A DNA stretch of 38,829 bases from a virus, in IMG/VR virus record IMGVR_UViG_3300028883_000086, positions 1-38,829 of that record. One strand, 5' to 3'. Under the pieces are notes generated by a model. The model made no database searches. It was not told the origin of the DNA and saw only the letters and a program-made list of their open reading frames with translations. A program made the position numbers and the translations under genes. This document shows, in pieces, positions 14,181-22,328 of this stretch; positions within the stretch are counted from its first letter, which is position 1, and every line of letters starts with the position of its first letter.

Positions 14181-15550
14181 AAATTGTAGCGCTTTTCAAA
14201 AGGCGGACGCAGTATAACCTTCACCCGCCTGGGTGACAACAGGATTTCAGAGACCACCAGGGAGATCACCTCCCGCATTTCCGGCTGATTGCGCCAATCC
14301 AGATCCAGATCCATGACCCATTCCAGGGAACCAGCCTCCAGCGGCTTTGTGGCCTCGGCAATCGAGACCTCTACCTGCTGCTTTTCAGCCCTGAGCGCCC
14401 GCAATTGGGAACGACCTTCGGATTCAGATACCAGATCGTCCAGGATGAGACCCAGGACCCGCTGGATTTTACCGTCAACCAGGTCCAGCCGCCGGGACAG
14501 ATCGTCCAGGACACCAGATCGACCACCATCCAGGTCAACGCCCTTAAGCCCACGAACCACAGCCCGGGACACGGCCTCGTCTACAATGTCGCACGGGACG
14601 TACCTGCGGGAATTGCACGGCACGCCGGATTGGATCGATGAGCAGGCATAATACTGCAGACGGGTCCCATCCTTCCGCTTCCGACCAGGAAAGGATTTGA
14701 CCGTGGAGCCACAAGACAGGCACCTGAAGACGCCCAAGCCGGTCAGGAGATGAGTAGACACCCCGACAACCTGTCGAGCACGTCGGGCGGATTTCGCAGC
14801 GAGAACAGCATCACAGAGAGAGCCGTCCAGTATTGCCGGCCATTCAGCTGGCACAATTTCACCTTCATAGGTTTCTACCCGTCCAGAATAGAAAAGGATC
14901 TTCCGACGCTCGAGCATCCGCCGGATCTGGCGGGCCGAAAGCTGGTGGTCCAGGACCCGCTCTATTTTCGCCGGCGACGATTTCAGGGCCAATTCATACA
15001 CCCGGGTCACCACCGGGACCGCCTCCGGATCTGGGAGAAGTGACCGGGACGCCGGATCGAAACGATATCCGAACGGGGCATGGCCACCAAGCCACCCGCC
15101 GCCGGCACGTTTCTCCACCCGGCCAGCCTGGCACCGCTCGAGAATTCGCTTTCTCTCATAGTCGGCAATTGAACCAAAGAGATTCTGGGTCAGATCGTGT
15201 TCGGAGGAGGAGGGATCGAAGTCCTGGGCCGGGGTGGCAATCCGGACCCCGGCATTTTTCAGGGATTCACGGATGAACAGGTTGTCGGCCAGATTTCGAG
15301 ACAGCCGGTCCAGGGCAACGACCAGGACCACCCGGAAAAGGCCAGAATCGGCATCGTCCAGGAGATCCTGCATCTTTGGGCGGCCGGCAAGGGACTCACC
15401 AGACACCCCTCCCTCGTTGTATTCACGAATTACATGGAGATCCCGGGAAGCGGCCAGGTCACGAAGGGCACGGACCTGGGCATCCAGGGAGAACTTCTCC
15501 GCCTGGTCGGCCGTGGATACCCGGACATATATGGCTGCCGGAACAGCCAC
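14168..15550 (-). CDS. Large serine integrase
   Basis: 460 aa, minus strand, GTG start with GGGAGGTG upstream. The resolvase N-terminal domain has YVRVST (catalytic Ser near residue 12), GGVSGESLAGRP, and VVALDRLSR with the conserved Arg. The recombinase domain follows (GGHAPFGYR), then a zinc ribbon (CLSCGS, later YACSS and CNSRRY) and a coiled-coil region. It catalyses attP x attB integration. Length is normal for the family (450-600). It begins 9 bases after the repressor stop, so the two are cotranscribed. The nearby tRNA relic could be part of attP. Confidence 0.93.
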   Translation of the reverse strand: MAVPAAIYVRVSTADQAEKFSLDAQVRALRDLAASRDLHVIREYNEGGVSGESLAGRPKMQDLLDDADSGLFRVVLVVALDRLSRNLADNLFIRESLKNAGVRIATPAQDFDPSSSEHDLTQNLFGSIADYERKRILERCQAGRVEKRAGGGWLGGHAPFGYRFDPASRSLLPDPEAVPVVTRVYELALKSSPAKIERVLDHQLSARQIRRMLERRKILFYSGRVETYEGEIVPAEWPAILDGSLCDAVLAAKSARRARQVVGVSTHLLTGLGVFRCLSCGSTVKSFPGRKRKDGTRLQYYACSSIQSGVPCNSRRYVPCDIVDEAVSRAVVRGLKGVDLDGGRSGVLDDLSRRLDLVDGKIQRVLGLILDDLVSESEGRSQLRALRAEKQQVEVSIAEATKPLEAGSLEWVMDLDLDWRNQPEMREVISLVVSEILLSPRRVKVILRPPFEKRYNLPLK

Positions 15551-15559
15551 GGCACCTCC

Positions 15560-16249
15560 CTACTGTTTCCCGATATAAACGACCTTATGGTAAAACACCA
15601 GATTCTCGAAGCTGACCTTAAATTCTGCGTTTGGCCGGCGGATCTCCAGACCGTCACCCGAAAAGGTCACCTGCCCAAGCAGCAGAGCGCCATCAATGCG
15701 CTTTGCGAGCACCAGGTCTCCACTTTTCACAGCTGCAACCGGCGACACGACGATGTGATCTCCTGGGGTCAAATACCCGCCTGGAGGGGCCAGCTTTGAG
15801 CACAACGTCAATGCATAAGCATGAATATCGGAAAGGCCATGCGGCCGTGGAATTTCGCCGGATATGCAATCCGGATTAGGCATTCCCATTTCAGTCAATA
15901 CCTCCCCACCATAGGAATTCATATCAAGAAGCGGAATCCCTGGTACGCCAGTATTTTGTAGAGCCCTCGACCCTTCAGGCAAGTAGCCGGGGAGCGGATT
16001 CAGGGAATCATCGCCAGGCCCCACATCCAAGAATTCAACTTCACCATTCTGGCCAAAGCGGGCATGCTTCCCGAGAGCAGACGCAAGCGCTTTCAGATTT
16101 GAGCGTCTGATAAAGGATACCTCACAGCGACGCCACCGCCTGATGTTGGAACGACCAATCCCGGTCAGCTTCTCCAATTCGTAATCGGAAAGCCCTGACC
16201 GTTCAATTTCAAGAGCGACCATTTCAACAACCTGACTGGTCTCCACCAT
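15560..16249 (-). CDS. LexA/S24-type phage repressor
   Basis: 229 aa, minus strand. The start at 16249 has GGAGGAGG before it; longer in-frame ORF upstream is ignored. Helix-turn-helix near residues 20-45 (LSDYELEKLTGIGRSNIRRW). The C-terminal half matches the LexA/CI-like S24 fold (AYALTLCSKL, LTPGDHIVV, SGDLVLAKRI, LLLGQVTF). Ser151 is at the nucleophile position, but Gln193 stands where the catalytic Lys usually is. Self-cleavage may be lost, with induction by another signal. It should bind the operator-like sites at 10401 and 16306. Confidence 0.85.
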   Translation of the reverse strand: MVETSQVVEMVALEIERSGLSDYELEKLTGIGRSNIRRWRRCEVSFIRRSNLKALASALGKHARFGQNGEVEFLDVGPGDDSLNPLPGYLPEGSRALQNTGVPGIPLLDMNSYGGEVLTEMGMPNPDCISGEIPRPHGLSDIHAYALTLCSKLAPPGGYLTPGDHIVVSPVAAVKSGDLVLAKRIDGALLLGQVTFSGDGLEIRRPNAEFKVSFENLVFYHKVVYIGKQ

Positions 16250-16290
16250 AGGGCCCTCCTCCCATGCCAGGGGGAAATATAGAATACAAA

Positions 16291-16333
16291 ACAAGCAATA
16301 GTACTGGATCATTCCGTATCGTTTCGGTATGTT
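16291..16333. promoter_or_regulatory. Divergent control region with operator-like site
   Basis: GGATCATTCCGT at 16306-16317 repeats the element at 10401, with AACAAGC upstream and GTTTCG downstream at both. A weak rightward -10 (TATGTT, 16328-16333) is visible; the -35 is poor. The leftward repressor promoter must also lie here but is not clear by eye. Region 16250-16343 otherwise holds no gene. Confidence 0.5.
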
Positions 16334-16343
16334 AGCCCACGAA

Positions 16344-16466
16344 ATGGACGAAAAAGCACAAAGCAGCGAGACGATGACCAGGGCGGAAAGGGACCGGCTG
16401 GCTCGGCTGCTGGCGTCCATGAAAGCAAGAATCGCTGAACAACACAGCAAAAGGAGAAGCGCATGA
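16344..16466 (+). CDS. Small basic protein, first gene of replication operon
   Basis: 40 aa: starts MDEKAQSSETMTRAERDRL and ends in a basic helix (ARIAEQHSKRRSA). ATG 16374 is an alternative start. It overlaps the next gene by ATGA, arguing for real translation. Position opposite the repressor is where cro-like or excision factors often lie, but it is too short for a usual HTH. Function unknown. Confidence 0.45.
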   Translation: MDEKAQSSETMTRAERDRLARLLASMKARIAEQHSKRRSA

Positions 16467-17038
16467 GCGAAACCACCATGCAGGCTCCCATCGAGGAGGC
16501 TATCCCGGCCTTTGCAATGGAAGTAGAGCAGCCTGAAAAACAGGACCTGCTCCCAACAGCCATGAACCCTCTAACAGGGGAGGAGATCGACCTGACAAAC
16601 CCGGATGAGGTCGTGGAATCCTGGCGGGACATCAAGGACCAGATCCGCCTATTGGTAGACGTCCAGGATGAACTCGAGCGGGTGATCCTGGCAATGGCAC
16701 CATTCCAGGGCGATGCAAAGACAACCCGCCTGGAGGCATCCACGGCAACCCTGAAGCTCACGAAGGGCACCCGCCTGGTCTACGATAAGAAGGTCCTGGA
16801 GGAGGCAAGCGAGAACCTGCAGGCTGAGATCCGGGACACCATCATGGAGCGCCAGGAGAGTTACAAGATCAAGGCGGCTCCAATGAAAAAGTTTCTGGCA
16901 TCATGCCATACGGACCCACAGACGGAGGCGATGCGACTGAAGATCCTCGAGACCAGGACGGAGGTTGAGAACAAGACCCGGATCGAGGTCGAGAAGGTCA
17001 AGCTGCATCAGAGGATGAAGGAGGAATTGGAGCGGTGA
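16463..17038 (+). CDS. Helical phage protein, recombination-operon candidate
   Basis: 191 aa, start preceded by AAAAGGAGAAG. Mostly alpha-helical, with a long charged C-terminal coiled coil (EVENKTRIEVEKVKLHQRM). The middle has short beta pieces (TATLKLTKGTRLVYDKK). It precedes an annealing-protein candidate, so a nuclease-partner or Gam-like host-nuclease inhibitor role is conceivable. Not recognised as a known family. Confidence 0.55.
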   Translation: MSETTMQAPIEEAIPAFAMEVEQPEKQDLLPTAMNPLTGEEIDLTNPDEVVESWRDIKDQIRLLVDVQDELERVILAMAPFQGDAKTTRLEASTATLKLTKGTRLVYDKKVLEEASENLQAEIRDTIMERQESYKIKAAPMKKFLASCHTDPQTEAMRLKILETRTEVENKTRIEVEKVKLHQRMKEELER

Positions 17039-17057
17039 CGGGAGGATCACCAAAGCA

Positions 17058-17080
17058 AAAGGGCCTGGAAACAGGCCCTT
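17058..17080 (+). terminator. Intercistronic hairpin (weak terminator)
   Basis: GGGCCTG (17061-17067), GAAA loop, CAGGCCC (17072-17078), flanked by AAA and TT. The GNRA tetraloop makes it very stable, but the T run is only two bases, so it is probably an mRNA-processing or attenuation hairpin. Confidence 0.45.
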
Positions 17081-17115
17081 CATACAGAACTGAACAACAA
17101 CAGGAGCAAGATACC

Positions 17116-18405
17116 ATGACAACAGTATCTGAGCAATTAAAAACCGGGAACGGCGACCACCGGGACCTCCATGAGGAAACCCTGCTCACCACCCTGGAAG
17201 AAACCACCAACCAGCAAACATACTCACCATTCAACCAGAAACCAGAAGACCTCCTCGCCGGGATGACTCAGCGGCATACGGCATGGGGAGCCTTCAAGGA
17301 TTGGGTCATGGAGAACCTGAAGGACGGCAAGGACTACGGCTCCATTACCGGAAAGACCAAGAAGGGCCGGGAATACACAACCAAGCCATTCCTCCAGAAG
17401 CCGGGATCTGAGAAGATCCTGAACGCCCTGGGCGGCATGCCGGAATTCCCGAACCTGGGCAAATACGAACAAATGGCCATCGAAGGCCACATGCCAAGCA
17501 GCGTCGTCCTTATTTGCGAGATCCGGGACCACCTCGGACGCAAGATGGCCGTCGGCGCTGCGGGGCGAACCCTGCTCCAGGACGATGATGACCTAAACAA
17601 GTGCATCAAGATGACGCTGAAAAGCGCACAAATCGATGCCACCCTGCGCCTGGGCGGCCTTTCGGAGCTATTCACCCAGGACGAAGACAGCGTCACCCCG
17701 GGAGGCGGAAACAGCCAGGAGCGAACCTTCAGCCGGGACTTCGTGATGCCATTCGGCAAGCACCAGGACACAGCCATGAAGGACCTGCCGATGGGTTACC
17801 TAGAATACATGGCCGGGAGCGCCAGGGAGGCATGGCTAAAGAATTTCTGCAAGACAGAGATCCAGATCCGCCAGGGCGACCTGCAGGACCGCTCGGATTT
17901 CCAGCAGGGTGAATTCGACAAGATGGCCAGCCACACCAACCAGGTGAACGGGCCAAAGGAAGGACATGACTCGCAGGCCAAGCCAGAGCAAAAGCCCGCC
18001 TTTGAAGTGGCCAGCCAGGAACAGCGGGACCTGATCGAGAAGATCCTCAAGAGTCATCATTTCACAGACGATGAGCGCCACCAGGGGCTCGCCTTCGCAC
18101 GCAGCCAAACAGCCTCCAAAGCAGGGGCAACCCAATTCATCGACCGCCTCACATCCATGCAGGCAGAACGACGGGCTCGTGAAAAGGCAGAACAGGAGCA
18201 GAGCGGCACATACAACCAGCAGACAGAGGAGCTAATCCAGGCGGTCCTCGACACCTTTCCAGCAATAAAGACCAGGAATGAGGCAGAGGAATGGGTGGCC
18301 AACCGGGCGATGGAGCTACACGGGGTCACCTTAAGCAGCCTGCGGCAAACAGACGCCGCCGCTTTGAAGATCAGCGTCCTCAACGAGCAGGAACTGCCCT
18401 TCTAA
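17116..18405 (+). CDS. Single-strand annealing protein candidate
   Basis: 429 aa from ATG 17116 (RBS AGGAGC). An upstream in-frame start at 17035 has no RBS and crosses a hairpin. Residues about 65-95 read LKDGKDYGSITG and FLQKPGSEKILNALGG, and about 170-200 read IKMTLKSAQIDATLR and LSELFTQD. This pattern occurs in phage and plasmid Rad52/RecT-like annealing proteins. A second module at about 210-250 (VMPFGKHQDTAMKDLPMGYL) resembles the DUF3820 type. The C-terminal third is charged and helical. It likely binds ssDNA during recombination or replication. Confidence 0.6.
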   Translation: MTTVSEQLKTGNGDHRDLHEETLLTTLEETTNQQTYSPFNQKPEDLLAGMTQRHTAWGAFKDWVMENLKDGKDYGSITGKTKKGREYTTKPFLQKPGSEKILNALGGMPEFPNLGKYEQMAIEGHMPSSVVLICEIRDHLGRKMAVGAAGRTLLQDDDDLNKCIKMTLKSAQIDATLRLGGLSELFTQDEDSVTPGGGNSQERTFSRDFVMPFGKHQDTAMKDLPMGYLEYMAGSAREAWLKNFCKTEIQIRQGDLQDRSDFQQGEFDKMASHTNQVNGPKEGHDSQAKPEQKPAFEVASQEQRDLIEKILKSHHFTDDERHQGLAFARSQTASKAGATQFIDRLTSMQAERRAREKAEQEQSGTYNQQTEELIQAVLDTFPAIKTRNEAEEWVANRAMELHGVTLSSLRQTDAAALKISVLNEQELPF

Positions 18406-18418
18406 GGGGAGAGCGACC

Positions 18419-18565
18419 ATGAAAGCATACGGATTCAAGAGCAAGCCCAAAGCGACCAGGCTGCGGGCATTTCTGAGCGGGGACCACTTCCGAGTGGTCC
18501 TCGTGCTTTTGCTGATGGCCCTGGCGGCTCTGGCAGCGATCTGGCTGGAGGGGAGGCCGATATGA
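18419..18565 (+). CDS. 48-aa single-span membrane protein
   Basis: A short gene absent from length-filtered predictions. Basic N-terminus (MKAYGFKSKPKATRLRAF) then a membrane helix (VVLVLLLMALAALAAIWL) and a short tail, a positive-inside layout. RBS GGGGAGAG. Its stop overlaps the ATG of the replication gene (ATGA), which supports translation. Function unknown; early phage membrane peptides can act in superinfection exclusion. Confidence 0.6.
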   Translation: MKAYGFKSKPKATRLRAFLSGDHFRVVLVLLLMALAALAAIWLEGRPI

Positions 18566-19683
18566 GCGACGTTTTCAGCCCTCCCGCCTTCCTGCTTTAC
18601 ACCGCTGACTTCAAGGAGGCAACCCAGGAGTGGACAGACGATGAAGTCGGCCGATACATCCGGCTCATGATGGCGGAATGGGAGCTAGGGAGCATCAGCC
18701 CGGACCCTCGACGACACAGCGCCGGGAACCTGGAAGCCTGGGAAACCGTCAAGGGCAAATTCAAGCCAACAGGGCCAGGTGGCCGGCTCCAGAACGCCAA
18801 ACTGGAGGAGGTCAGGGAGGAAGCCAGGCAGAAATACCTGAAACGCAGCAATGCAGGGAAGAAGGGAGCAGAGGCCAGGTACGGTAGCGATGACGATAGC
18901 GACGCCAGTAGCAATGCCAGTAGCGACGCCAGTAGCAATGCCAGTAGCGACGCCAATAGCCCGGCCACCCTAAACCATAAACCTATAAACCATAAACCTA
19001 AAGAAGAAACCATAACCCCTAAACCAGAACCCGCCGATGGCGGTGGGGTGGACCTTTCCGGCGTAAACGCCGCTCTGGAAGGAAGACCCCTGGTGATCAC
19101 GAAAACAGCGGTCCTGCGAATCCTGAAGAACCAGGTCCTGGACAAGCACGGGCCGAAAGCCCTGGCATACATCCTGGACCAGATGGAGAACTACCAGGAC
19201 AGCAAGAAGGTGAACCACGCCGGATACGTCCGGGCCACCATCGAGAACGCTCCCCTGGCAGAGATCCAGAGGGGTGAACGTGACAGCAGCGGAAACCCGC
19301 ACAGAGTCTACACATACCAGGAAGCCTCGCAGAAGGCAGAGAAGATGCGGGTGGTTTTCAGCCGCTACTTCGCAGCCCGGCTGGATTCAGAAGGCAAGAA
19401 GCTGCAGCGAGATGACCAGGGCGGCCTGCTTTACTTCTTCTACCCGGACGGTGATGCCGACAAGGACCCGCTCCGGATGAAGATCAAGAAAAACAGAAAA
19501 GAGCGGACCTGCGCCGTTTCCCGGTACATCGCAGATCACCTGATCAACTACCACGGGGCCACAAAAGAGACCTTCCTGCCAGCACCGGAGTCGGAATACG
19601 GGAACAGCTGGTTCCTCGCAGATCCGGACTTCGTGGACAAGAACAAGCTGGCCGATACGATAGCAGAACTGAAACGAGGATGA
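18562..19683 (+). CDS. Replication initiation protein, DUF1376-type N-terminus
   Basis: 373 aa. The N-terminal ~100 residues (AFLLYTADFKEATQEWTDDEVGRYIRL, WELGSISPD) match the DUF1376 domain of phage and prophage replisome organisers. A low-complexity linker at about 110-155 is coded by tandem 12-bp DNA units and an AT-rich tract, listed separately as a candidate origin. The C-terminal part is helical and charged. As in lambda O, an origin inside the initiator gene is likely. A helicase loader was not seen in the following genes. Confidence 0.7.
   Translation: MSDVFSPPAFLLYTADFKEATQEWTDDEVGRYIRLMMAEWELGSISPDPRRHSAGNLEAWETVKGKFKPTGPGGRLQNAKLEEVREEARQKYLKRSNAGKKGAEARYGSDDDSDASSNASSDASSNASSDANSPATLNHKPINHKPKEETITPKPEPADGGGVDLSGVNAALEGRPLVITKTAVLRILKNQVLDKHGPKALAYILDQMENYQDSKKVNHAGYVRATIENAPLAEIQRGERDSSGNPHRVYTYQEASQKAEKMRVVFSRYFAARLDSEGKKLQRDDQGGLLYFFYPDGDADKDPLRMKIKKNRKERTCAVSRYIADHLINYHGATKETFLPAPESEYGNSWFLADPDFVDKNKLADTIAELKRG
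18895..19026 (+). other. Candidate replication origin: iterons plus AT-rich repeats
   Basis: Six tandem 12-bp units (consensus AGTAGCRAYGCC) run from 18895 to 18966, then an AT-rich stretch to about 19026 with two copies of TAAACCATAAACC at 18971-18983 and 18986-18998. Iterons next to an AT-rich unwinding-like tract, inside an initiator gene, is the lambda-type origin plan. A protein-level explanation (low-complexity linker) is also possible. Confidence 0.6.
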
Positions 19684-19684
19684 G

Positions 19685-20080
19685 ATGGACAGAACAACAA
19701 AGCTCAAGCTGAAAAGCCACGGGACCATATACGACCAGGTACTGAAGACCCTGGTCGAGCACCCGGAAACCCGCAATGACGATGACAAGCTACTCTGGCA
19801 GATCTGGTCGGACCAGGGGCTGGCACAAGCGGTCTTTGGGGCCGACGGCCGGCTGGTGAAATACATCACAGCAGAGGACTTCCTGAGAGCACCTCGCACG
19901 GAATCGATACGCAGAGCCCGCCAGAAGGTCCAGGAGGAATACCAGGGCCAGGACGAAAAGCACCCGGACCTGGGGCCAACATCGAAGAAGGTGGCCGAAC
20001 GTCGAGGCCGCAAGCAGGCCACCCGGGGCGAATTCATCCACGAAGAACCGGCGCATGGACGCCAGGCGGCATACGCATGA
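19685..20080 (+). CDS. Conserved phage protein after replication gene
   Basis: 131 aa. HPETRNDDDKLLWQIWSDQG is followed later by SIRRARQKVQEEY, a pattern seen in small proteins of many phage replication regions. The C-terminus is basic (SKKVAERRGRKQAT). It probably binds nucleic acid or the replisome. It ends in an ATGA overlap. Confidence 0.6.
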   Translation: MDRTTKLKLKSHGTIYDQVLKTLVEHPETRNDDDKLLWQIWSDQGLAQAVFGADGRLVKYITAEDFLRAPRTESIRRARQKVQEEYQGQDEKHPDLGPTSKKVAERRGRKQATRGEFIHEEPAHGRQAAYA

Positions 20081-20361
20081 GCGGGGAAAAATACGGCCAG
20101 GTAATCGAACTGCTGTGGGAAGGGGAGCCACCCTGGGAGGTCATAAAGGGCCATACGGGGAGCATCGAAGCCATCAATGAAGCATGCAGAAGCACCGGGC
20201 TGGATAAAAGCGCATTTGGCCGGGTCAAGCATCGATATGCCGGATACAGGATGGACGGATCGGTCGAATACGACTACGTCATGAGGATCTACATGAAGCC
20301 AGACAGGGGACGGTTCCCGGTCACCCTGGTCGAATACAAGCGGGAGGATGTATGCAGATGA
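20077..20361 (+). CDS. Small protein, unknown function
   Basis: 94 aa, ATGA overlap with the upstream gene and a 10-base overlap with the RuvC-like gene. The sequence GYRMDGSVEYDYVMRIYM reads as a beta hairpin. The N-terminal half is helical (SIEAINEACRSTGLDK). No family recognised. Confidence 0.55.
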   Translation: MSGEKYGQVIELLWEGEPPWEVIKGHTGSIEAINEACRSTGLDKSAFGRVKHRYAGYRMDGSVEYDYVMRIYMKPDRGRFPVTLVEYKREDVCR

Positions 20362-20798
20362 GATACCGGATCGGGATAGACCCAGGTTGGAACACCCTGG
20401 GATTCGCCATATGGGACCGGGAGAAGCGGGAACTGAGCGGCCTAAGACAGACAACCTTCTGGGACGCCATCGGCATGATCACCGCATTTTACCAGGAACA
20501 CCAGGATGACATGGCGGTCCACATCGAGGACCCGAACAAGAATAAGCCCGTATTTCACAGACCAGGTGAATCTCCCAGGGAGAAGCTGAAGCGAGCGCAG
20601 GACGTCGGGCGGAACAAGCAGACGGCGACCTACCTGCTGGAATACTGCAAGCGCCAGGGCATCAAGGCATATGGGCACCGTCCAGGAGCGGGGAGCCTGA
20701 CCAAGCTGAACGCCGACGAATTCAACCGGATAACCAGATACCAGGGCCGGTCTAACCAGCACAGCCGGGACGCCGCCATGTTGGTGTTTGACAGATGA
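20352..20798 (+). CDS. RuvC-like Holliday junction resolvase
   Basis: 148 aa, RBS GGGAGGATG; ATG 20358 is also possible. RNase H-fold signature: IGIDPGWNTLGFAIWD (first Asp), VHIEDPN (Glu), and near the end NQHSRDAAMLVF (last Asp). These acidic residues bind the metals that cut branched DNA. In phages such nucleases resolve recombination or replication junctions before packaging. It sits among replication genes, and its stop overlaps the next start. Confidence 0.8.
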   Translation: MQMRYRIGIDPGWNTLGFAIWDREKRELSGLRQTTFWDAIGMITAFYQEHQDDMAVHIEDPNKNKPVFHRPGESPREKLKRAQDVGRNKQTATYLLEYCKRQGIKAYGHRPGAGSLTKLNADEFNRITRYQGRSNQHSRDAAMLVFDR

Positions 20799-21004
20799 CG
20801 CACATCGAGAGAGAGAAATCAGCATACCTGGACGGCATGGGAGCCGCCAGGCTCGGGCTGAAGAAGGACAACCCATGCATCGATGGGACTATCGAGCACA
20901 GCCGGTGGGAGGCAGGCTACAGACACTACATGGAGCGACTGGAACTGATAGCACAACTGGAGCAGCGAGAGAAGGCCGCACGGGAAAGGAGAGCCGGTGC
21001 ATGA
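20795..21004 (+). CDS. Ribosome-modulation-factor-like small protein
   Basis: 69 aa. A G-x-x-A-x-x-G motif followed by NPCIDGTIEHSRWEAGYRHY resembles the small RMF-like family found in many phages (G..A...G...NP......W..G). In bacteria RMF binds and dimerises ribosomes. Whether the phage protein does so is inferred from similarity. ATGA overlap at its start, and an overlap with the next ATG. Confidence 0.5.
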   Translation: MTHIEREKSAYLDGMGAARLGLKKDNPCIDGTIEHSRWEAGYRHYMERLELIAQLEQREKAARERRAGA

Positions 21005-21324
21005 GCAAGGGCTGGCTGGCAAAGGAGATGGACCTGGCCCTCCAGGACTTGAGCACGGCACGCCGGAATCCTACCCGCTGCATGCGATGCGGCCGGCCGA
21101 TCTACGCTCCAGAGAGCCAGAGAACCGGCCTGGGGGAGAAATGCCGCCGGCGGACCCTGGCAGAAGGCCGGGACGTTTCGGAATTCAACCCTGCACAGAT
21201 GGCCCTGAGCCTACCAGATCCGCCGCTGCAGATCCGCTTCGAGGGATCATGCGACAACATCATAACCGACATGCAGACAGCAGGACCGTCAAGATTTACT
21301 GAGATACAGGAGGACGAAAAGTGA
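21001..21324 (+). CDS. Zinc-finger protein, DUF6011-like
   Basis: 107 aa. The start at 21001 fits the overlap pattern. Residues about 27-50 read CMRCGRPIYAPESQRTGLG, then EKCRRR, the C-x2-C...C pattern of the DUF6011 zinc motif. The remainder is low-information. It probably binds nucleic acid or partner proteins. Confidence 0.6.
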   Translation: MSKGWLAKEMDLALQDLSTARRNPTRCMRCGRPIYAPESQRTGLGEKCRRRTLAEGRDVSEFNPAQMALSLPDPPLQIRFEGSCDNIITDMQTAGPSRFTEIQEDEK

Positions 21325-21800
21325 AAGAAGCACAGATGACCCTGAGAACCCTAATCAACCAGAGCGGGAGATCAGACACAGATCTAGCAAAGGCCACCGG
21401 GATCAGCCGGCACACCATCGCCAGGATTCGAGATCCAAAGAACAAGGCGGACATCCGCAAGGGCACCGTGAACAAGCTGGCCGCTGCCCTGAACGTCGAA
21501 CCCGTCTATCACCCGGACACCGGGGAGCTTTCTGGATTCCTGGCCATGCAGGAACAACCGGAAAAGCAGGACGTCCAGGAGATGCAGATCCTCACCCTGG
21601 TGTTTTCAGGCGAAAACATCGTCAAGAAGACCACCAAGATCACCATCCCGGTCCCGGCATTCACGAATCAGATCGGCGGCAAAAACATCAGGCTCGAGAA
21701 CCTGCACATCGGCAAGCCACAGCCGGTGCCGTCGGGGATCGAATTTGAAAGCCTGGCGGTCCACGAAGAAGATCCAATCACGGGGAGAGCGACGGCATGA
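21321..21800 (+). CDS. XRE-type helix-turn-helix protein
   Basis: 159 aa, GTG start at 21321 with AGGAGG seven bases upstream. HTH near residues 8-55: LINQSGRSDTDLAKATGIS, then RHTIARIRDP and NKLAAALNV. A linker precedes a C-terminal beta-rich segment (ILTLVFSGENIVKKTTKITI) of unknown role. It could be a second regulator controlling the middle or late genes downstream. Confidence 0.75.
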   Translation: MKEAQMTLRTLINQSGRSDTDLAKATGISRHTIARIRDPKNKADIRKGTVNKLAAALNVEPVYHPDTGELSGFLAMQEQPEKQDVQEMQILTLVFSGENIVKKTTKITIPVPAFTNQIGGKNIRLENLHIGKPQPVPSGIEFESLAVHEEDPITGRATA

Positions 21801-21997
21801 GCCCATACGACAAGGTCCAGCTGCTGAAGAAGCAGATCCTGGAGGGGCCGCTGCCGATCACCATAGGGCCAAGCTACTGCCTGACCAGGAAGGAGCAGCG
21901 ACGCCTGATGGCATGGCTAAAGACCAAGAAGGGTCTGCGGGTGGACGTGAAGACAAATGAGCGAGCGATCACCATAGGACAGGACGGCACCCTGTGA
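21797..21997 (+). CDS. Small protein, unknown function
   Basis: 66 aa, ATGA overlap with the HTH gene and GTGA overlap with the next. Sequence includes TRKEQRRLMAWLKTKKG, a basic helix, followed by a beta end (VDVKTNERAITIG). No family recognised. Confidence 0.55.
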   Translation: MSPYDKVQLLKKQILEGPLPITIGPSYCLTRKEQRRLMAWLKTKKGLRVDVKTNERAITIGQDGTL

Positions 21998-22305
21998 AAA
22001 AGCGAAAGCCGTACACCGCTCTGTGGTGGCTGATCTCGAAGGCGATCTGGTGGATGATCACCGGACGGGGAGGCTGGCTATTTATGCGAATCCTGGACCA
22101 TAAGGAGGATGAAGCGGGGGACACCATCTACCAGGAAATGCACGTTAAGCGGCTGACAGCCAAAGAGTTATGGCTGATAAGCGAACATTTAGATCAGGTC
22201 CTGGAGCCTGACGCCGGCGGGCGGGTCCTTTTGGCCCACGCCAGGAAGATCGCTGCAGAACCAAAAGTAGAGACAAGACAACAGGAAGGAGGCGGCATAG
22301 AGTAG
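21994..22305 (+). CDS. Small Trp-rich protein, unknown function
   Basis: 103 aa, GTG start. The first third has a Trp-rich hydrophobic patch (ALWWLISKAIWWMITG) that could insert into or lie on a membrane. The rest is helical (TAKELWLISEHLDQV). No homologue recognised by eye. Confidence 0.5.
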   Translation: MKKRKPYTALWWLISKAIWWMITGRGGWLFMRILDHKEDEAGDTIYQEMHVKRLTAKELWLISEHLDQVLEPDAGGRVLLAHARKIAAEPKVETRQQEGGGIE

Positions 22306-22328
22306 GAATTCGGATCAATAGCACAAGC

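Noticed and set aside
18895-18998. CRISPR array
   Set aside because: Repeats are directly tandem, 12-13 bases long, without spacers and inside a coding frame.
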